Source: Verrucomicrobiota bacterium
Lineage (GTDB): Bacteria > Verrucomicrobiota > Verrucomicrobiia > Chthoniobacterales > JAFAMB01
Direction: 5' to 3'
DNA: 7,214 nt
Assembly: GCA_019242435.1 (NCBI GenBank)
Contig: JAFAVN010000279.1
Location: forward strand, 1-7,214
The notes beneath the pieces are model-generated. The model was not told the origin of the DNA and ran no database searches. It saw nothing but the letters and a program-made list of their open reading frames with translations. Position numbers and translations under genes: made by a program. Below, piece by piece: positions 1 to 6,943 of the stretch (positions are counted from its first letter, which is position 1; each line of letters starts with the position of its first letter).

Positions 1-112
1 AGTGTCCTGTCCCATAAATAATTTGGCTTTCGCCGCCGGCCAGTTGGGGGTTTTTTCAAGGCGGTTCATTTTGATCGTAACGAAAGCCAAGCTATTTATG
101 GGACAGGAGACT
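1..112. repeat. 112-bp imperfect palindrome with 32-nt inverted arms
   Basis: Bases 1-32 and 81-112 are inverted copies of each other, matching at 29 of 32 positions by eye. The outer ends read AGTGTCCTGTCCCATAAATA on the left and TATTTATGGGACAGGAGACT on the right. The 48-base centre contains a smaller CCGCC/GGCGG pair (33-37 with 60-64) and no gene. As RNA or single-stranded DNA it would fold into a long hairpin. Terminal TGTCCTGTCCC-type ends resemble those I recall for palindromic repeats mobilised by REP-associated tyrosine transposases (RAYTs), or for small non-autonomous elements; no transposase lies in the window. The left arm starts at base 1, so the element may extend beyond the edge. 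The inverted repeat itself is certain; its nature is inferred. Confidence 0.75.
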
Positions 113-130
113 AGCAGATTTTTGAAAAAG

Positions 131-156
131 GCTCCGGAGGAGTCAGATCTTTATAG
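131..156 (-). repeat. Copy 1 of a 26-nt repeat with GGAGC palindrome
   Basis: Read on the minus strand (156 to 131), this begins CTATAAAGAT and ends in ACTCCTCCGGAGC. It matches the plus-strand segment 344-369 at about 21 of 26 positions, including ten identical bases at the start. The two copies face each other about 190 bp apart. This looks like a dispersed intergenic repeat unit rather than part of a gene. Confidence 0.5.
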
Positions 157-182
157 ATCCCGACCGCAGAAAAAAAAGACCA

Positions 183-195
183 GCTCCATAGGAGC
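183..195. repeat. Short palindrome GCTCC-ATA-GGAGC
   Basis: A perfect 5-bp stem with a 3-base loop, using the same GCTCC/GGAGC arms as the palindrome at 357-369. It lies 27 bp from copy 1 of the longer repeat. On the minus strand the sequence before it reads ATATC, a weak echo of the flank of the fuller copies. It is probably a degenerate member of the same repeat family. Confidence 0.45.
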
Positions 196-251
196 GATAT
201 CGGTTTGGGAAAATTGGTAACCTTCGGGTGCATCACCTTAGATGTCGCTCC

Positions 252-271
252 TGGCGGAGGCGACTCCGCCA
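252..271. repeat. Hairpin with 7-bp stem TGGCGGA/TCCGCCA
   Basis: A 7-bp perfect stem (252-258 with 265-271) encloses the loop GGCGAC. It directly follows GTCGCTCCT (244-252), another partial match to the GCTCC repeat core. No U-tract follows on either strand, so it is unlikely to be an intrinsic terminator. Just beyond it, CGCGCC (281-286) can pair with GGCGCG (301-306), or CCTAA (285-289) with TTAGG (294-298), adding to the fold potential of this segment. Confidence 0.4.
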
Positions 272-343
272 AGGCTTTGTCGCGCCTAAATAGTTAGGAG
301 GGCGCGCCGCAGCAGGCGGCTGATCGCGTCTACGTTGCAATCA

Positions 344-369
344 CTATAAAGATTCAGCTCCTACGGAGC
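344..369 (+). repeat. Copy 2 of the 26-nt repeat, with palindrome GCTCC-TAC-GGAGC
   Basis: The segment starts CTATAAAGATTCA and ends in a perfect GCTCC-TAC-GGAGC hairpin (357-369). It is the inverted partner of 131-156. I recall similar modules, a CTATAAA-type lead followed by GCTCCTACGGAGC, scattered between genes in Verrucomicrobiota and some other phyla. That recollection is the main support for calling it a dispersed family, because only degenerate copies are visible here. Confidence 0.5.
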
Positions 370-373
370 CAGC

Positions 374-401
374 TTTCGGCGGGGTTAAAACAGGGCCGAA
401 A
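374..401 (-). terminator. Hairpin downstream of the ATPase gene, possible operon terminator
   Basis: TTTCGGC (374-380) pairs perfectly with GCCGAAA (395-401) around a 14-base loop. It begins 54 bases past the ATPase stop codon in the direction of transcription, where an operon terminator would be expected. No run of U follows the stem on the minus strand (the next bases are GCTGGC), so this is not a textbook intrinsic terminator. It could be a 3'-end-stabilising stem or another intergenic repeat. Confidence 0.3.
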
Positions 402-454
402 CCACCTCATTTTGTCAATCACCTCAGGTTTGAATCCGCCGTCGACGCTACAGG

Positions 455-2599
455 CTACGCCGTCACCAGACCAGAGCTCACGTCGCGGAATTTACAAGCT
501 TCCTCCAGAGAAATTATACCTGCAACGGCTTCGCGAACGGCTTTTTCGAAGAGGGAAGCTTCGCCCCGTCGTTCCAGGATACGCTGAAGCTGAAGGGCCG
601 GCGCTCGTTCTTGAATGGCAATTTTGACTTCATCATCCACAATAAGAGCCTCAAAAATCGCTTTTCGGCCGCTCACGCCGGTTTTACGACAGAAATCGCA
701 ATTACGCCCCCTCCGGACCGAAGTGGCTCCCGCTAACCATTCCGGATTAATACCAAGCCGGACCAAACGTTCCTCTGATGGAACGGATTCATCAATCGCG
801 CAACGGGGGCAGAGCTTTTTTATCAACCGCTGGGAGATTGCTAGCTTTAGGCTATCAGCCACCATGAACGGCTGGGCTCGAAACAAGCACAACCGGTTAG
901 GAACTTCGCAAACGGTATTGGTGTGCAACGTCGAAATGGCACGGTGACCCGAAGAAGATAATCGCATCAATGCTTCCACACTCTCTTCGTCCCGAATCTC
1001 GCCCATCATCACAACATCAGGCGCCTGACGAAGAATGCCTCTCGCCCACATGGCGTACGTATAGGGGCCGTCGTCATCGACTTGGGTTTGGCTAACGTTT
1101 TCCAGGGATACTTCGATTGGCGACTCTGCCGTGAGGACATTGTTCTTAATCGAGTCGATCGAACGCAGAATACTGTAGATAGTAGTCGTCTTCCCGGAGC
1201 CAGTCGGACCGCATAGGATCAACAGTCCGTGATCCGATTCCATGAGATCGTTAACTACGTCGATGTAGTTTGCCGGCACACCTAATTCAGCCAGCGACTT
1301 AACGCTACGCGCGTCCCGTTGAAGCCGCAGCACCGCTTGCTCGCCTTGCGCCTGGTAAGATGTATTCACCCGGAAGTCATATCGCTGATCACCTATCTTG
1401 ATCGGGAATGTGCCGTCTTGGGGTAACCGTACATATTGGATCTCCAGGCCCGAGATCACCTTGATCCGGGAGATTACCTGTTTGGCGACATGCCCAGGGA
1501 AATCGCCTTCTTCATCGAACCAGTCACCGTCCACTTTGTATCTAACGCGGAGTCTATGCGGAAATTCCTGAAACATGATATCGCTCGCACCTAACTCGAC
1601 TCCTTTGTAGAGAATAGAATGAACGAACTTAATGACGGCCTGTTCATCATTCCGGTGCCGTTGGTTGAACGATTGTAAGCTGTCTGCATGGATTACTTCC
1701 AGGCGTTCATTCTTTTCGTTTCCCTGCGCAGTGTCAGTAAGCGTTCGCAAGATACCCGAAGCGCTGATCGCCCTGGTCTCGGACGTTGTGATGAACCGTT
1801 CTAACGCGTCAGCATCGGCCAGCATCTGCTGGATGGTGAACCGGTGCCGAAGCGTTCCCTCAATCTCCGCTTTAACATTGGGAGCTAACAATTTGGCGAC
1901 GGCTAAAGTTAACCGTCGCCTTCCGCAATAAACCGGACACGCCAGATAGCGTCTCTGCAAAGTAGGGCTGAACCAATGGTTAACCTTCTCGGAGGGCGAA
2001 ACTTCGTCCAGGTTGATCCAAGAAGTGCCACCGTTGCTAATCCTGCGGGTCAACTCAATATTACAAGGACCGAGCTCAAAGTTTTCGGTAAGCCGATTGA
2101 GCACCAATCGTAAGTGCTCCGGTTCGCACCAAACGGACGTCAATTGCGGCACACCCCAAAAACGATTCAAGGTCTGAAACTCGCGCTCTTGTAGCAGCAG
2201 ATCCAGGTTTGGGACATACGAGGCGATGGTTACCGTGTCGTTTGTACGCGCGACCGGCAGAAGTGGGACCGCCAATGGTGGAATCTTGACCGCATTAGGT
2301 GAAAAGCGGAGTAAGGTGGGATCAAACGGAGTTAATCCGTAGTCGCGGATCAGGTTCGTAAAAATCGCACTTAAATCAAGATCGAGCGTATTGCTATAGC
2401 GCTCGATCAACGAGTCCTGCTGCCAGATTGTCATCGGATTTTCGGCCTCAGCGGCAAAAATTCGGGCTAGAAGAGGACGAAGGTCCTTTTCGGTAATACC
2501 CAATGCTCCGGCCACCTGAAGATGGAGGAAACAATTCAGGTCAAAGCTGGCCTGCCAGGCCGAGGAAAGCTCGGGTTTTGAGAAACCTACTGTCATCAT
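455..2599 (-). CDS. gspE: GspE/PilB-family secretion or pilus assembly ATPase
   Basis: A 714-residue cytoplasmic hexameric ATPase that would power assembly of the pseudopilus or pilus. The N-terminal half holds two MshEN/GspE-N-like segments (about residues 75-170 and 195-270), making the protein longer than the usual 500-570. The core follows: Walker A GPTGSGKTT (464-472), an Asp-box-like stretch (489-506), Walker B APDVVMMGE (526-534) with catalytic glutamate, and His box GHRAISTLHTN (551-561). CPRC (597-600) and CDFC (634-637) form the tetracysteine zinc site typical of GspE/PilB and absent from PilT retraction ATPases. The Asp box reads AESPIE where the family usually has EDPVE or EDPIE, so Asp is replaced by Ser (residue 493). 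The ATG at 2599 was chosen because it lies 5 bp after the upstream stop; an in-frame TTG at 2635 would overlap that gene. GspE or PilB cannot be settled here. Confidence 0.93.
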   Translation of the reverse strand: MMTVGFSKPELSSAWQASFDLNCFLHLQVAGALGITEKDLRPLLARIFAAEAENPMTIWQQDSLIERYSNTLDLDLSAIFTNLIRDYGLTPFDPTLLRFSPNAVKIPPLAVPLLPVARTNDTVTIASYVPNLDLLLQEREFQTLNRFWGVPQLTSVWCEPEHLRLVLNRLTENFELGPCNIELTRRISNGGTSWINLDEVSPSEKVNHWFSPTLQRRYLACPVYCGRRRLTLAVAKLLAPNVKAEIEGTLRHRFTIQQMLADADALERFITTSETRAISASGILRTLTDTAQGNEKNERLEVIHADSLQSFNQRHRNDEQAVIKFVHSILYKGVELGASDIMFQEFPHRLRVRYKVDGDWFDEEGDFPGHVAKQVISRIKVISGLEIQYVRLPQDGTFPIKIGDQRYDFRVNTSYQAQGEQAVLRLQRDARSVKSLAELGVPANYIDVVNDLMESDHGLLILCGPTGSGKTTTIYSILRSIDSIKNNVLTAESPIEVSLENVSQTQVDDDGPYTYAMWARGILRQAPDVVMMGEIRDEESVEALMRLSSSGHRAISTLHTNTVCEVPNRLCLFRAQPFMVADSLKLAISQRLIKKLCPRCAIDESVPSEERLVRLGINPEWLAGATSVRRGRNCDFCRKTGVSGRKAIFEALIVDDEVKIAIQERAPALQLQRILERRGEASLFEKAVREAVAGIISLEEACKFRDVSSGLVTA

Positions 2600-2604
2600 A
2601 AAAA

Positions 2605-4008
2605 CTAAATATCGCCAAAGACATCGCTTCCCCAATTCAGCGGCGCCGTCCCCACGGTCGCCGGAGTGATGATCGAGGCGGCCGGAGTATCTGCGGTACC
2701 ATCGCCGCTGTTAAAGTCGCCCGCTAGGATGATAGGATGCGGACTAACGATGGAGATGGGCCGGCTGAGAGTCTGAGCCCCTCTGATGAGTACAATGGCG
2801 TTGGACACAGGAAGACCGGTCGGTGCCTCAACTACGAGAAAAACAGATCCGAACCGGGTAAAGGCAAGACGCGCATAATCGAATGCTAAAATAATTTGAG
2901 AAGGATTCTGCCTGTTCGGTGCGGCAGCGAAAGGAGCGGTCTGGCTGCCTGAAGATACCTGGGTTTGAAAAGCCGCCGAAGCGGTTCCGCCGGCCGGGTA
3001 AGTCAAACCTGACACATCGCCGGATTTCCCGACAGCATTAACCAAACAACCTTTCGTTCCGTTCGGCATCGTGATGACGACGTCAGGACGCGCCACCACC
3101 AGGAGATCGCATTGCGTTTTAAGTAAGTTTAGGTTAAGTCCGCTGCCGGCGCCTTGAGGTGAACCAGTTGTCCCGTAAACGCTATTCAGGGGAGCAGAAT
3201 CAACCGGAAGAACATTCCCGGTAATCACTCTGGAGTTCAATTCGGTCCGTGCTTCGGCTAAAAAATCGGAGTTTTGAGCCGCGGAAAACGTAACCGGCGC
3301 ATTGTCCTGGGACGGATCCATCACTCGGAGGGAAGCATCACCTGTTAAATTCACTTCCTGACTTGCAAGTACGGGAAACTGGGAAGAGACATTGCTAGAT
3401 AGAGACAAACTCGACAGGGAGAATACCCTACCGATATCCCCGTTGGAAACCGTGCCCCCGACGCTGAATGAGTCGCCGGCTGAAAAAACAGTGAACTCCG
3501 ACACCGGAATTTCCCTGACCGCGATCTGGGGACGGCCCGTTAGGTTGAGATCAGGCAGCCGGGAAATTGGTTGATTCGGTTGGGCAACAAGGTTGATATC
3601 AACCATGGTTACCCGGGCGCGTGCTCCCCCGAAAAGGTCTTGAGGCTGCAAGCTGGAAAGCTGAGAAGAATCGGCGGTGTTGGTAAATGGCTGAACGCTC
3701 AGTGGACCAGGCAAATCTATATGCGAGGTCAATTTTAACGAGAAACCGGACAACTTGTCGCTCCGGTCTAAACTGGAGAGATCCAAAGAACCGTCCATCA
3801 GTAACTCACTACGAATACTAGACTTCAGGGCCAACAGCGCTTGCTCGATCGAGATCCGTTGTGTGTCTTGGTCAACATTTCTTCCCGCCCTTGCCCGCTG
3901 GTTGTCCACGAAAATCAGGTAGGAAGTGGCGATGAGTGCTGCGATGAAGACGACCGCCAGCACGATCACCAAAATAGTTCCTGATTCACTTGCCACACGG
4001 TTGGACAT
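2605..4008 (-). CDS. GspK/PilX-like minor pseudopilin, large passenger domain
   Basis: A 467-residue protein with a short leader ending in Gly10, then a single hydrophobic helix (11-34) beginning TILVIVLAVV, as in type IV pilin-like proteins cut by prepilin peptidase. The +5 residue is Ile15 rather than Glu, as is usual for GspK, the tip subunit of the pseudopilus. The rest is Ser/Gly/Asn-rich and probably beta-rich and periplasmic, with only two cysteines (300 and 321), which could form a disulfide. Near the C-terminus, ISIVSPHPIILAGDFN (418-433) resembles an NPVY-x-x-GDFN type motif I recall from PilX-like pilus proteins. It starts at ATG 4008, 9 bp after the J-like gene, and ends 5 bp before the ATPase. 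Its position after I- and J-like genes supports a K-like role. The passenger domain itself was not recognised. Confidence 0.6.
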   Translation of the reverse strand: MSNRVASESGTILVIVLAVVFIAALIATSYLIFVDNQRARAGRNVDQDTQRISIEQALLALKSSIRSELLMDGSLDLSSLDRSDKLSGFSLKLTSHIDLPGPLSVQPFTNTADSSQLSSLQPQDLFGGARARVTMVDINLVAQPNQPISRLPDLNLTGRPQIAVREIPVSEFTVFSAGDSFSVGGTVSNGDIGRVFSLSSLSLSSNVSSQFPVLASQEVNLTGDASLRVMDPSQDNAPVTFSAAQNSDFLAEARTELNSRVITGNVLPVDSAPLNSVYGTTGSPQGAGSGLNLNLLKTQCDLLVVARPDVVITMPNGTKGCLVNAVGKSGDVSGLTYPAGGTASAAFQTQVSSGSQTAPFAAAPNRQNPSQIILAFDYARLAFTRFGSVFLVVEAPTGLPVSNAIVLIRGAQTLSRPISIVSPHPIILAGDFNSGDGTADTPAASIITPATVGTAPLNWGSDVFGDI

Positions 4009-4017
4009 ACCTATCGT

Positions 4018-4554
4018 TTACCGCATCTGCAGCGGCATCCCGTAAACGTTGAACGGAACTGAGTCGATAGCAGTAGTCAGGCTCCATTGAGCCTGAAGAA
4101 TCCCCTGATTCATGTTAAATAGCGACTGCCCAATTTTCGAGACATCGGAAAAGCTTCGAGTCTGAACGGATCCGTTTACCGTTTGATCATACTCAATCTG
4201 ATCGCCTTGAAGATAAAACTCATAGATCACTCCCTGTCCTATACAAACAAGACAATCACCGGCGGGCACTCCAGGAGTGAGCGGCTCGCTTTCCGACTTC
4301 GCAGGCGCCGAGGCGTAAATCTGGAAATTAACCGCGCTTTTCAGCGAATCGGACATAATCTCTGCTAGAGCTTCATGTTGTCCTTCCAAAGCTGCCGCCC
4401 GCAGAACCGCAGCCTGGCGTTCGATAGCAGTAAGCAAGAATCCTGTGCCGGCGCCCGCCAACAGAAATACGCCGAAGAGAGCGGCCAGCATCTCAACTAG
4501 CGTGAAGCCGGATTGCAGAAAGCATTTTCTCGGGGTATTCACGGCATTTAACAA
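4018..4554 (-). CDS. GspJ-like type IV pilin-like minor pseudopilin
   Basis: A 178-residue protein with a clear type III (prepilin) signal: a short basic leader ends QSG, then FTLVEMLAALFGVFLLAGAG. Cleavage is expected between Gly16 and Phe17, with Glu21 at +5, the residue that aligns subunits in the filament. The helix passes into an Ala/Glu-rich amphipathic segment and a globular domain of about 120 residues. That domain contains CLVC (101-104), a CxxC pair that is unusual for a pseudopilin. The start is uncertain: no ATG fits the frame. TTG at 4554 is used here; GTG at 4542 would give a 12-residue leader. The gene lies 24 bp after the I-like gene and 9 bp before the K-like gene. GspJ is preferred over other minor pilins from gene order only. 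Confidence 0.75.
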   Translation of the reverse strand: MLNAVNTPRKCFLQSGFTLVEMLAALFGVFLLAGAGTGFLLTAIERQAAVLRAAALEGQHEALAEIMSDSLKSAVNFQIYASAPAKSESEPLTPGVPAGDCLVCIGQGVIYEFYLQGDQIEYDQTVNGSVQTRSFSDVSKIGQSLFNMNQGILQAQWSLTTAIDSVPFNVYGMPLQMR

Positions 4555-4578
4555 ATAACAGATGACGTAATGAATATG

Positions 4579-5160
4579 TCAGGGATTCAGTACTACCGTT
4601 TTGGTCACTTGTCTGGATTGTTGGGCGCCATAACCAGGAACGGTGTAAATCATGACTAACTGGTTATTGCCCGTTCCGCTCCCATTGTTCATCGAAATGG
4701 TAAACGGGATTAAGTTTCCGAACTGTGACGGGCCTGATTGATTGTTTATCAACCGCGGATGGTACAGATAACCGGTAATGGAATTCTGAACAAACTGCTG
4801 ATTTGAATCGCTAGTCACATAGAACGGTTTGTAACTTGCCGGCGCAAATGTCTGAAGTTCATAGTACTGCCGCAGAATTCGCTCCGCTCTGCGGTCAACC
4901 CGAGCCAGCAGTTCCTGATAATCCGCTAGCCTCCAGGCGGAAGTGATCGCTATGGCCGCGATCGATAGCACAAACAAACCGACCAGAACTTCGATTAATG
5001 AAAAGGCCGAGGAGCACGACGCCCGACGTCGGCCAGATTTCGGCGAGTCCAGTCGGGAAGGACCTCCGGTTTCCCATTTCCAGGCACCTGGTGCTTGGCT
5101 ACCATCATCCAGTCCCGCCTGGACAGGAAAATTTACTAGAATGCTTTCACGGGTCATCAT
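4579..5160 (-). CDS. GspI-like type IV pilin-like protein with long leader
   Basis: A 193-residue protein whose pilin-type signal is internal: AFSLIEVLVGLFVLSIAAIA, with expected cleavage between Ala52 and Phe53 and Glu57 at +5. After the helix come a charged amphipathic stretch (LLARVDRRAERILRQ) and a small globular domain ending in VVLNP. The leader of about 52 residues is far longer than the usual 6-25; it contains an Arg-rich patch (KSGRRRAS) just before the cleavage site, and the -1 residue is Ala rather than Gly. The gene starts inside the secretin gene at ATGATGACCCGTGA (14-bp overlap; ATG at 5160 or 5157), which argues that the annotated start is used by translational coupling. No ATG, GTG or TTG was seen between the double ATG and the pilin signal, only a CTG at residue 37. 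GspI is suggested by size and order. Confidence 0.72.
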   Translation of the reverse strand: MMTRESILVNFPVQAGLDDGSQAPGAWKWETGGPSRLDSPKSGRRRASCSSAFSLIEVLVGLFVLSIAAIAITSAWRLADYQELLARVDRRAERILRQYYELQTFAPASYKPFYVTSDSNQQFVQNSITGYLYHPRLINNQSGPSQFGNLIPFTISMNNGSGTGNNQLVMIYTVPGYGAQQSRQVTKTVVLNP

Positions 5161-6943
5161 CCGGTTCCAGCTTTGAATTTTGCTTTTCCGACCTGCCCAA
5201 CGGAATCGGCGGGGGTTCTCCGGGTAAGTCAGAAGAATCTTCCAAAGTTCTCTGTTCGCTGTCGCCCAAGCGATTGTGAATCCGGCTGTCGGCCTGAATG
5301 ATTGTCGGCGAAACGATCACAATCAGATTTGTCCGCTGTTTTGTAGTCGCCTTGTTTTTGAAGAGATAACCAACCACCGGAATCTTGGATAGACCGGGGA
5401 CCGCGTTGGCAGTAAAAGACCCGCTGTCCTGTAGGATGCCACCGATCACGGCTGCCTGTCCGCTGCGGACGGTTACATCTGCAGTAGTACTTCTGGTCGA
5501 GATAACCGGGATCTGCGTTGTCGTTCCAGGCTGGGCCACGCTCGTCCCGGCAATAGTAGACAAAGTCGGATTCAGATTCAGGTCTACGATCCCGGCGTCG
5601 AGAATACGAGCCACAATATCAATCGTCAGCCCGGTGGTAAATGTATACGGCACGGTACTGGGGCCATAAACCTGGGTCCCTGGTGTCTGCAAAAAGATGG
5701 TCTGTTTCGTGTCGGACCGGATGGTAACCGGCACGCCGCTCTTGGCCACGGTCATCGGCGAGTTGTTGGTCCTAACCCAGCCCTTGGCCTTGAGAGCTTG
5801 CAACACAACCTGCACATCCGAGAGATTCAAAACCAGACCATTGGAGAAAAAACCGCCGCCATGCGCGTTGATCGCACCGGTAACGGTTTGCAAGTTCGAT
5901 GCGGGCGGAATGCCTGCCTGTCCGGTAAGCGAGAATTTCGCGCCTTGCCCGGGTTGAACACCAAGAGTCTGACTCCAATCAAGTCCACCCCCGATCGACT
6001 TGGTATCTGTTACTTCAACGACATAGGTTCTAATCAGGATCTGTTGTTCCAGCCGGTCTAGCCTTTCGAGCTCAAGCCTGATCATATCGTGCGCTTCTGG
6101 AGTTGCGCGAACTACTAATGAGTTGCTGCTTCGCTCGACAAAAACCGCAGTCTGGCCGTTCTTCTCATAACCACCAACTGACAACGGGGCATCAAAAGGC
6201 AGTCCAGCCTCATAACGGGGGCGGCTCTGATCCGACCCGGTCCCGCCCATCGCCAACGCGTCGGGTGCTATCGTTGTATTTTCGGTCTTCGGATAGACAG
6301 GAAAGTTACTTTGCGCGGCCGTGATCTTTACTCCCAGGTAGTTAGCAATCGGTTGAAGCAACAGCTCTGCCGGCTGGTTCTTTACCCGATACCGCCTGGT
6401 AATATAGAAGCTTGGACTCTCAATATCGGACCTCCTCAACGTGTATCGCTCTCCGTCGGTGACAATTCGAAAACCGCGAGACTCAGCGATTTCATAGAAC
6501 GCCTGTAACGGAGTCAGGTTATTCAGGGAAACCGAAATTCGCTCATCCGGTGGGATATTCGGTTCCACATAGTTGATGCCAGCCTGCTCGGCTAATATTC
6601 GAAGAACCTTGGCGATAGGTTGGTTGCTGAATCGATGGCTTCTGGGCCGATCCGGCGGTAATTGGCTGGAACTCGTCGATTCAGCATTCTCGCGCTCCCG
6701 GAGCAGCCGCTCGATCTGATCCACCACACTCTCCGGCGGCTGTGAGGGTTCAGGTGTTGCATCGGCGGCTGGGACCGGTCCCGGGCTCGAGGTCTGAGCC
6801 GGCGAAGGCTCCGATGACTGCGCCCAGCCCGTGACCATCGCGCAGGTTAGTGCCACCACCACCCCGACTACTATCACAAAATTGCTCAGTCTTTGTTGTT
6901 TCTGGGCCTGACGGCCGAGAGCTTTAGTTATTCCGCTGATCAT
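5147..6943 (-). CDS. gspD: Outer-membrane secretin, GspD/PilQ family
   Basis: A 598-residue secretin, the multimeric outer-membrane channel of type II secretion and type IV pili. An N-terminal signal peptide (hydrophobic core 21-38, likely cut after WAQ42) leads into a Pro/Ser-rich linker (43-72). An N0/STN-like domain follows (about 104-170), then an N1-type domain (about 178-292) interrupted by a Gly/Pro-rich insertion (about 208-266). The secretin domain (300-548) ends with the hallmark VPGLSKIPVVGYLFK (515-529) and RTNLIVIVSPTII (537-549). A 50-residue acidic, Pro-containing tail follows, where some GspD proteins carry a pilotin-binding S-domain. No AMIN domain, and only one N1-like repeat, fewer than classical GspD. 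The ATG at 6943 was chosen because it gives an immediate signal peptide; the in-frame ATG at 7126 would add 61 residues without secretion features. It overlaps the upstream gene by 20 bp. Confidence 0.93.
   Translation of the reverse strand: MISGITKALGRQAQKQQRLSNFVIVVGVVVALTCAMVTGWAQSSEPSPAQTSSPGPVPAADATPEPSQPPESVVDQIERLLRERENAESTSSSQLPPDRPRSHRFSNQPIAKVLRILAEQAGINYVEPNIPPDERISVSLNNLTPLQAFYEIAESRGFRIVTDGERYTLRRSDIESPSFYITRRYRVKNQPAELLLQPIANYLGVKITAAQSNFPVYPKTENTTIAPDALAMGGTGSDQSRPRYEAGLPFDAPLSVGGYEKNGQTAVFVERSSNSLVVRATPEAHDMIRLELERLDRLEQQILIRTYVVEVTDTKSIGGGLDWSQTLGVQPGQGAKFSLTGQAGIPPASNLQTVTGAINAHGGGFFSNGLVLNLSDVQVVLQALKAKGWVRTNNSPMTVAKSGVPVTIRSDTKQTIFLQTPGTQVYGPSTVPYTFTTGLTIDIVARILDAGIVDLNLNPTLSTIAGTSVAQPGTTTQIPVISTRSTTADVTVRSGQAAVIGGILQDSGSFTANAVPGLSKIPVVGYLFKNKATTKQRTNLIVIVSPTIIQADSRIHNRLGDSEQRTLEDSSDLPGEPPPIPLGRSEKQNSKLEPDDDP

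Larger units (their letters stand above)
113..454. other. Non-coding stretch downstream of the operon, rich in hairpins
   Basis: No convincing gene lies between the palindrome at the left edge and the ATPase stop codon at 455. The open frames that cross it are short and low-complexity and have no family signature. The stretch is packed with short inverted repeats (131-156, 183-195, 252-271, 281-306, 344-369, 374-401), several of which share the GCTCC/GGAGC core. The density of palindromes suggests intergenic repeat accumulation, or several repeat units inserted side by side. It would also form the 3' untranslated region of the operon transcript. I see no tRNA, rRNA or CRISPR structure. Confidence 0.6.

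Noticed and set aside
2..220. Plus-strand 72-codon open frame across the left-edge palindrome
   Set aside because: It runs through both arms of the inverted repeat and the GGAGC repeats, has no family signature and no ribosome-binding site.
131..369. CRISPR-like array
   Set aside because: The repeats are degenerate, in both orientations and unevenly spaced, with no regular spacers and no cas genes.
412..947. Plus-strand open frames opposite the ATPase 3' end
   Set aside because: They are antisense to a well-supported ATPase with intact motifs, and their products look like random, Arg/Ser/Pro-rich translations.
455..2599. PilT-type retraction ATPase
   Set aside because: The long N-terminal region with MshEN-like segments and the tetracysteine zinc site fit GspE/PilB, not PilT.
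2600..2635. TTG start at 2635 for the ATPase
   Set aside because: It would overlap the K-like gene in a different frame. The double ATG at 2599/2596 sits just after that gene's stop and is the simpler choice.
2590..2640. Frameshift fusing the K-like protein and the ATPase
   Set aside because: Each product has a complete set of features and a natural junction (stop, 5-bp gap, ATG), so no frameshift is needed.
4943..5279. Plus-strand open frames opposite the secretin/pilin-like gene junction
   Set aside because: They are antisense to two supported genes and show no recognisable domain or start signal.
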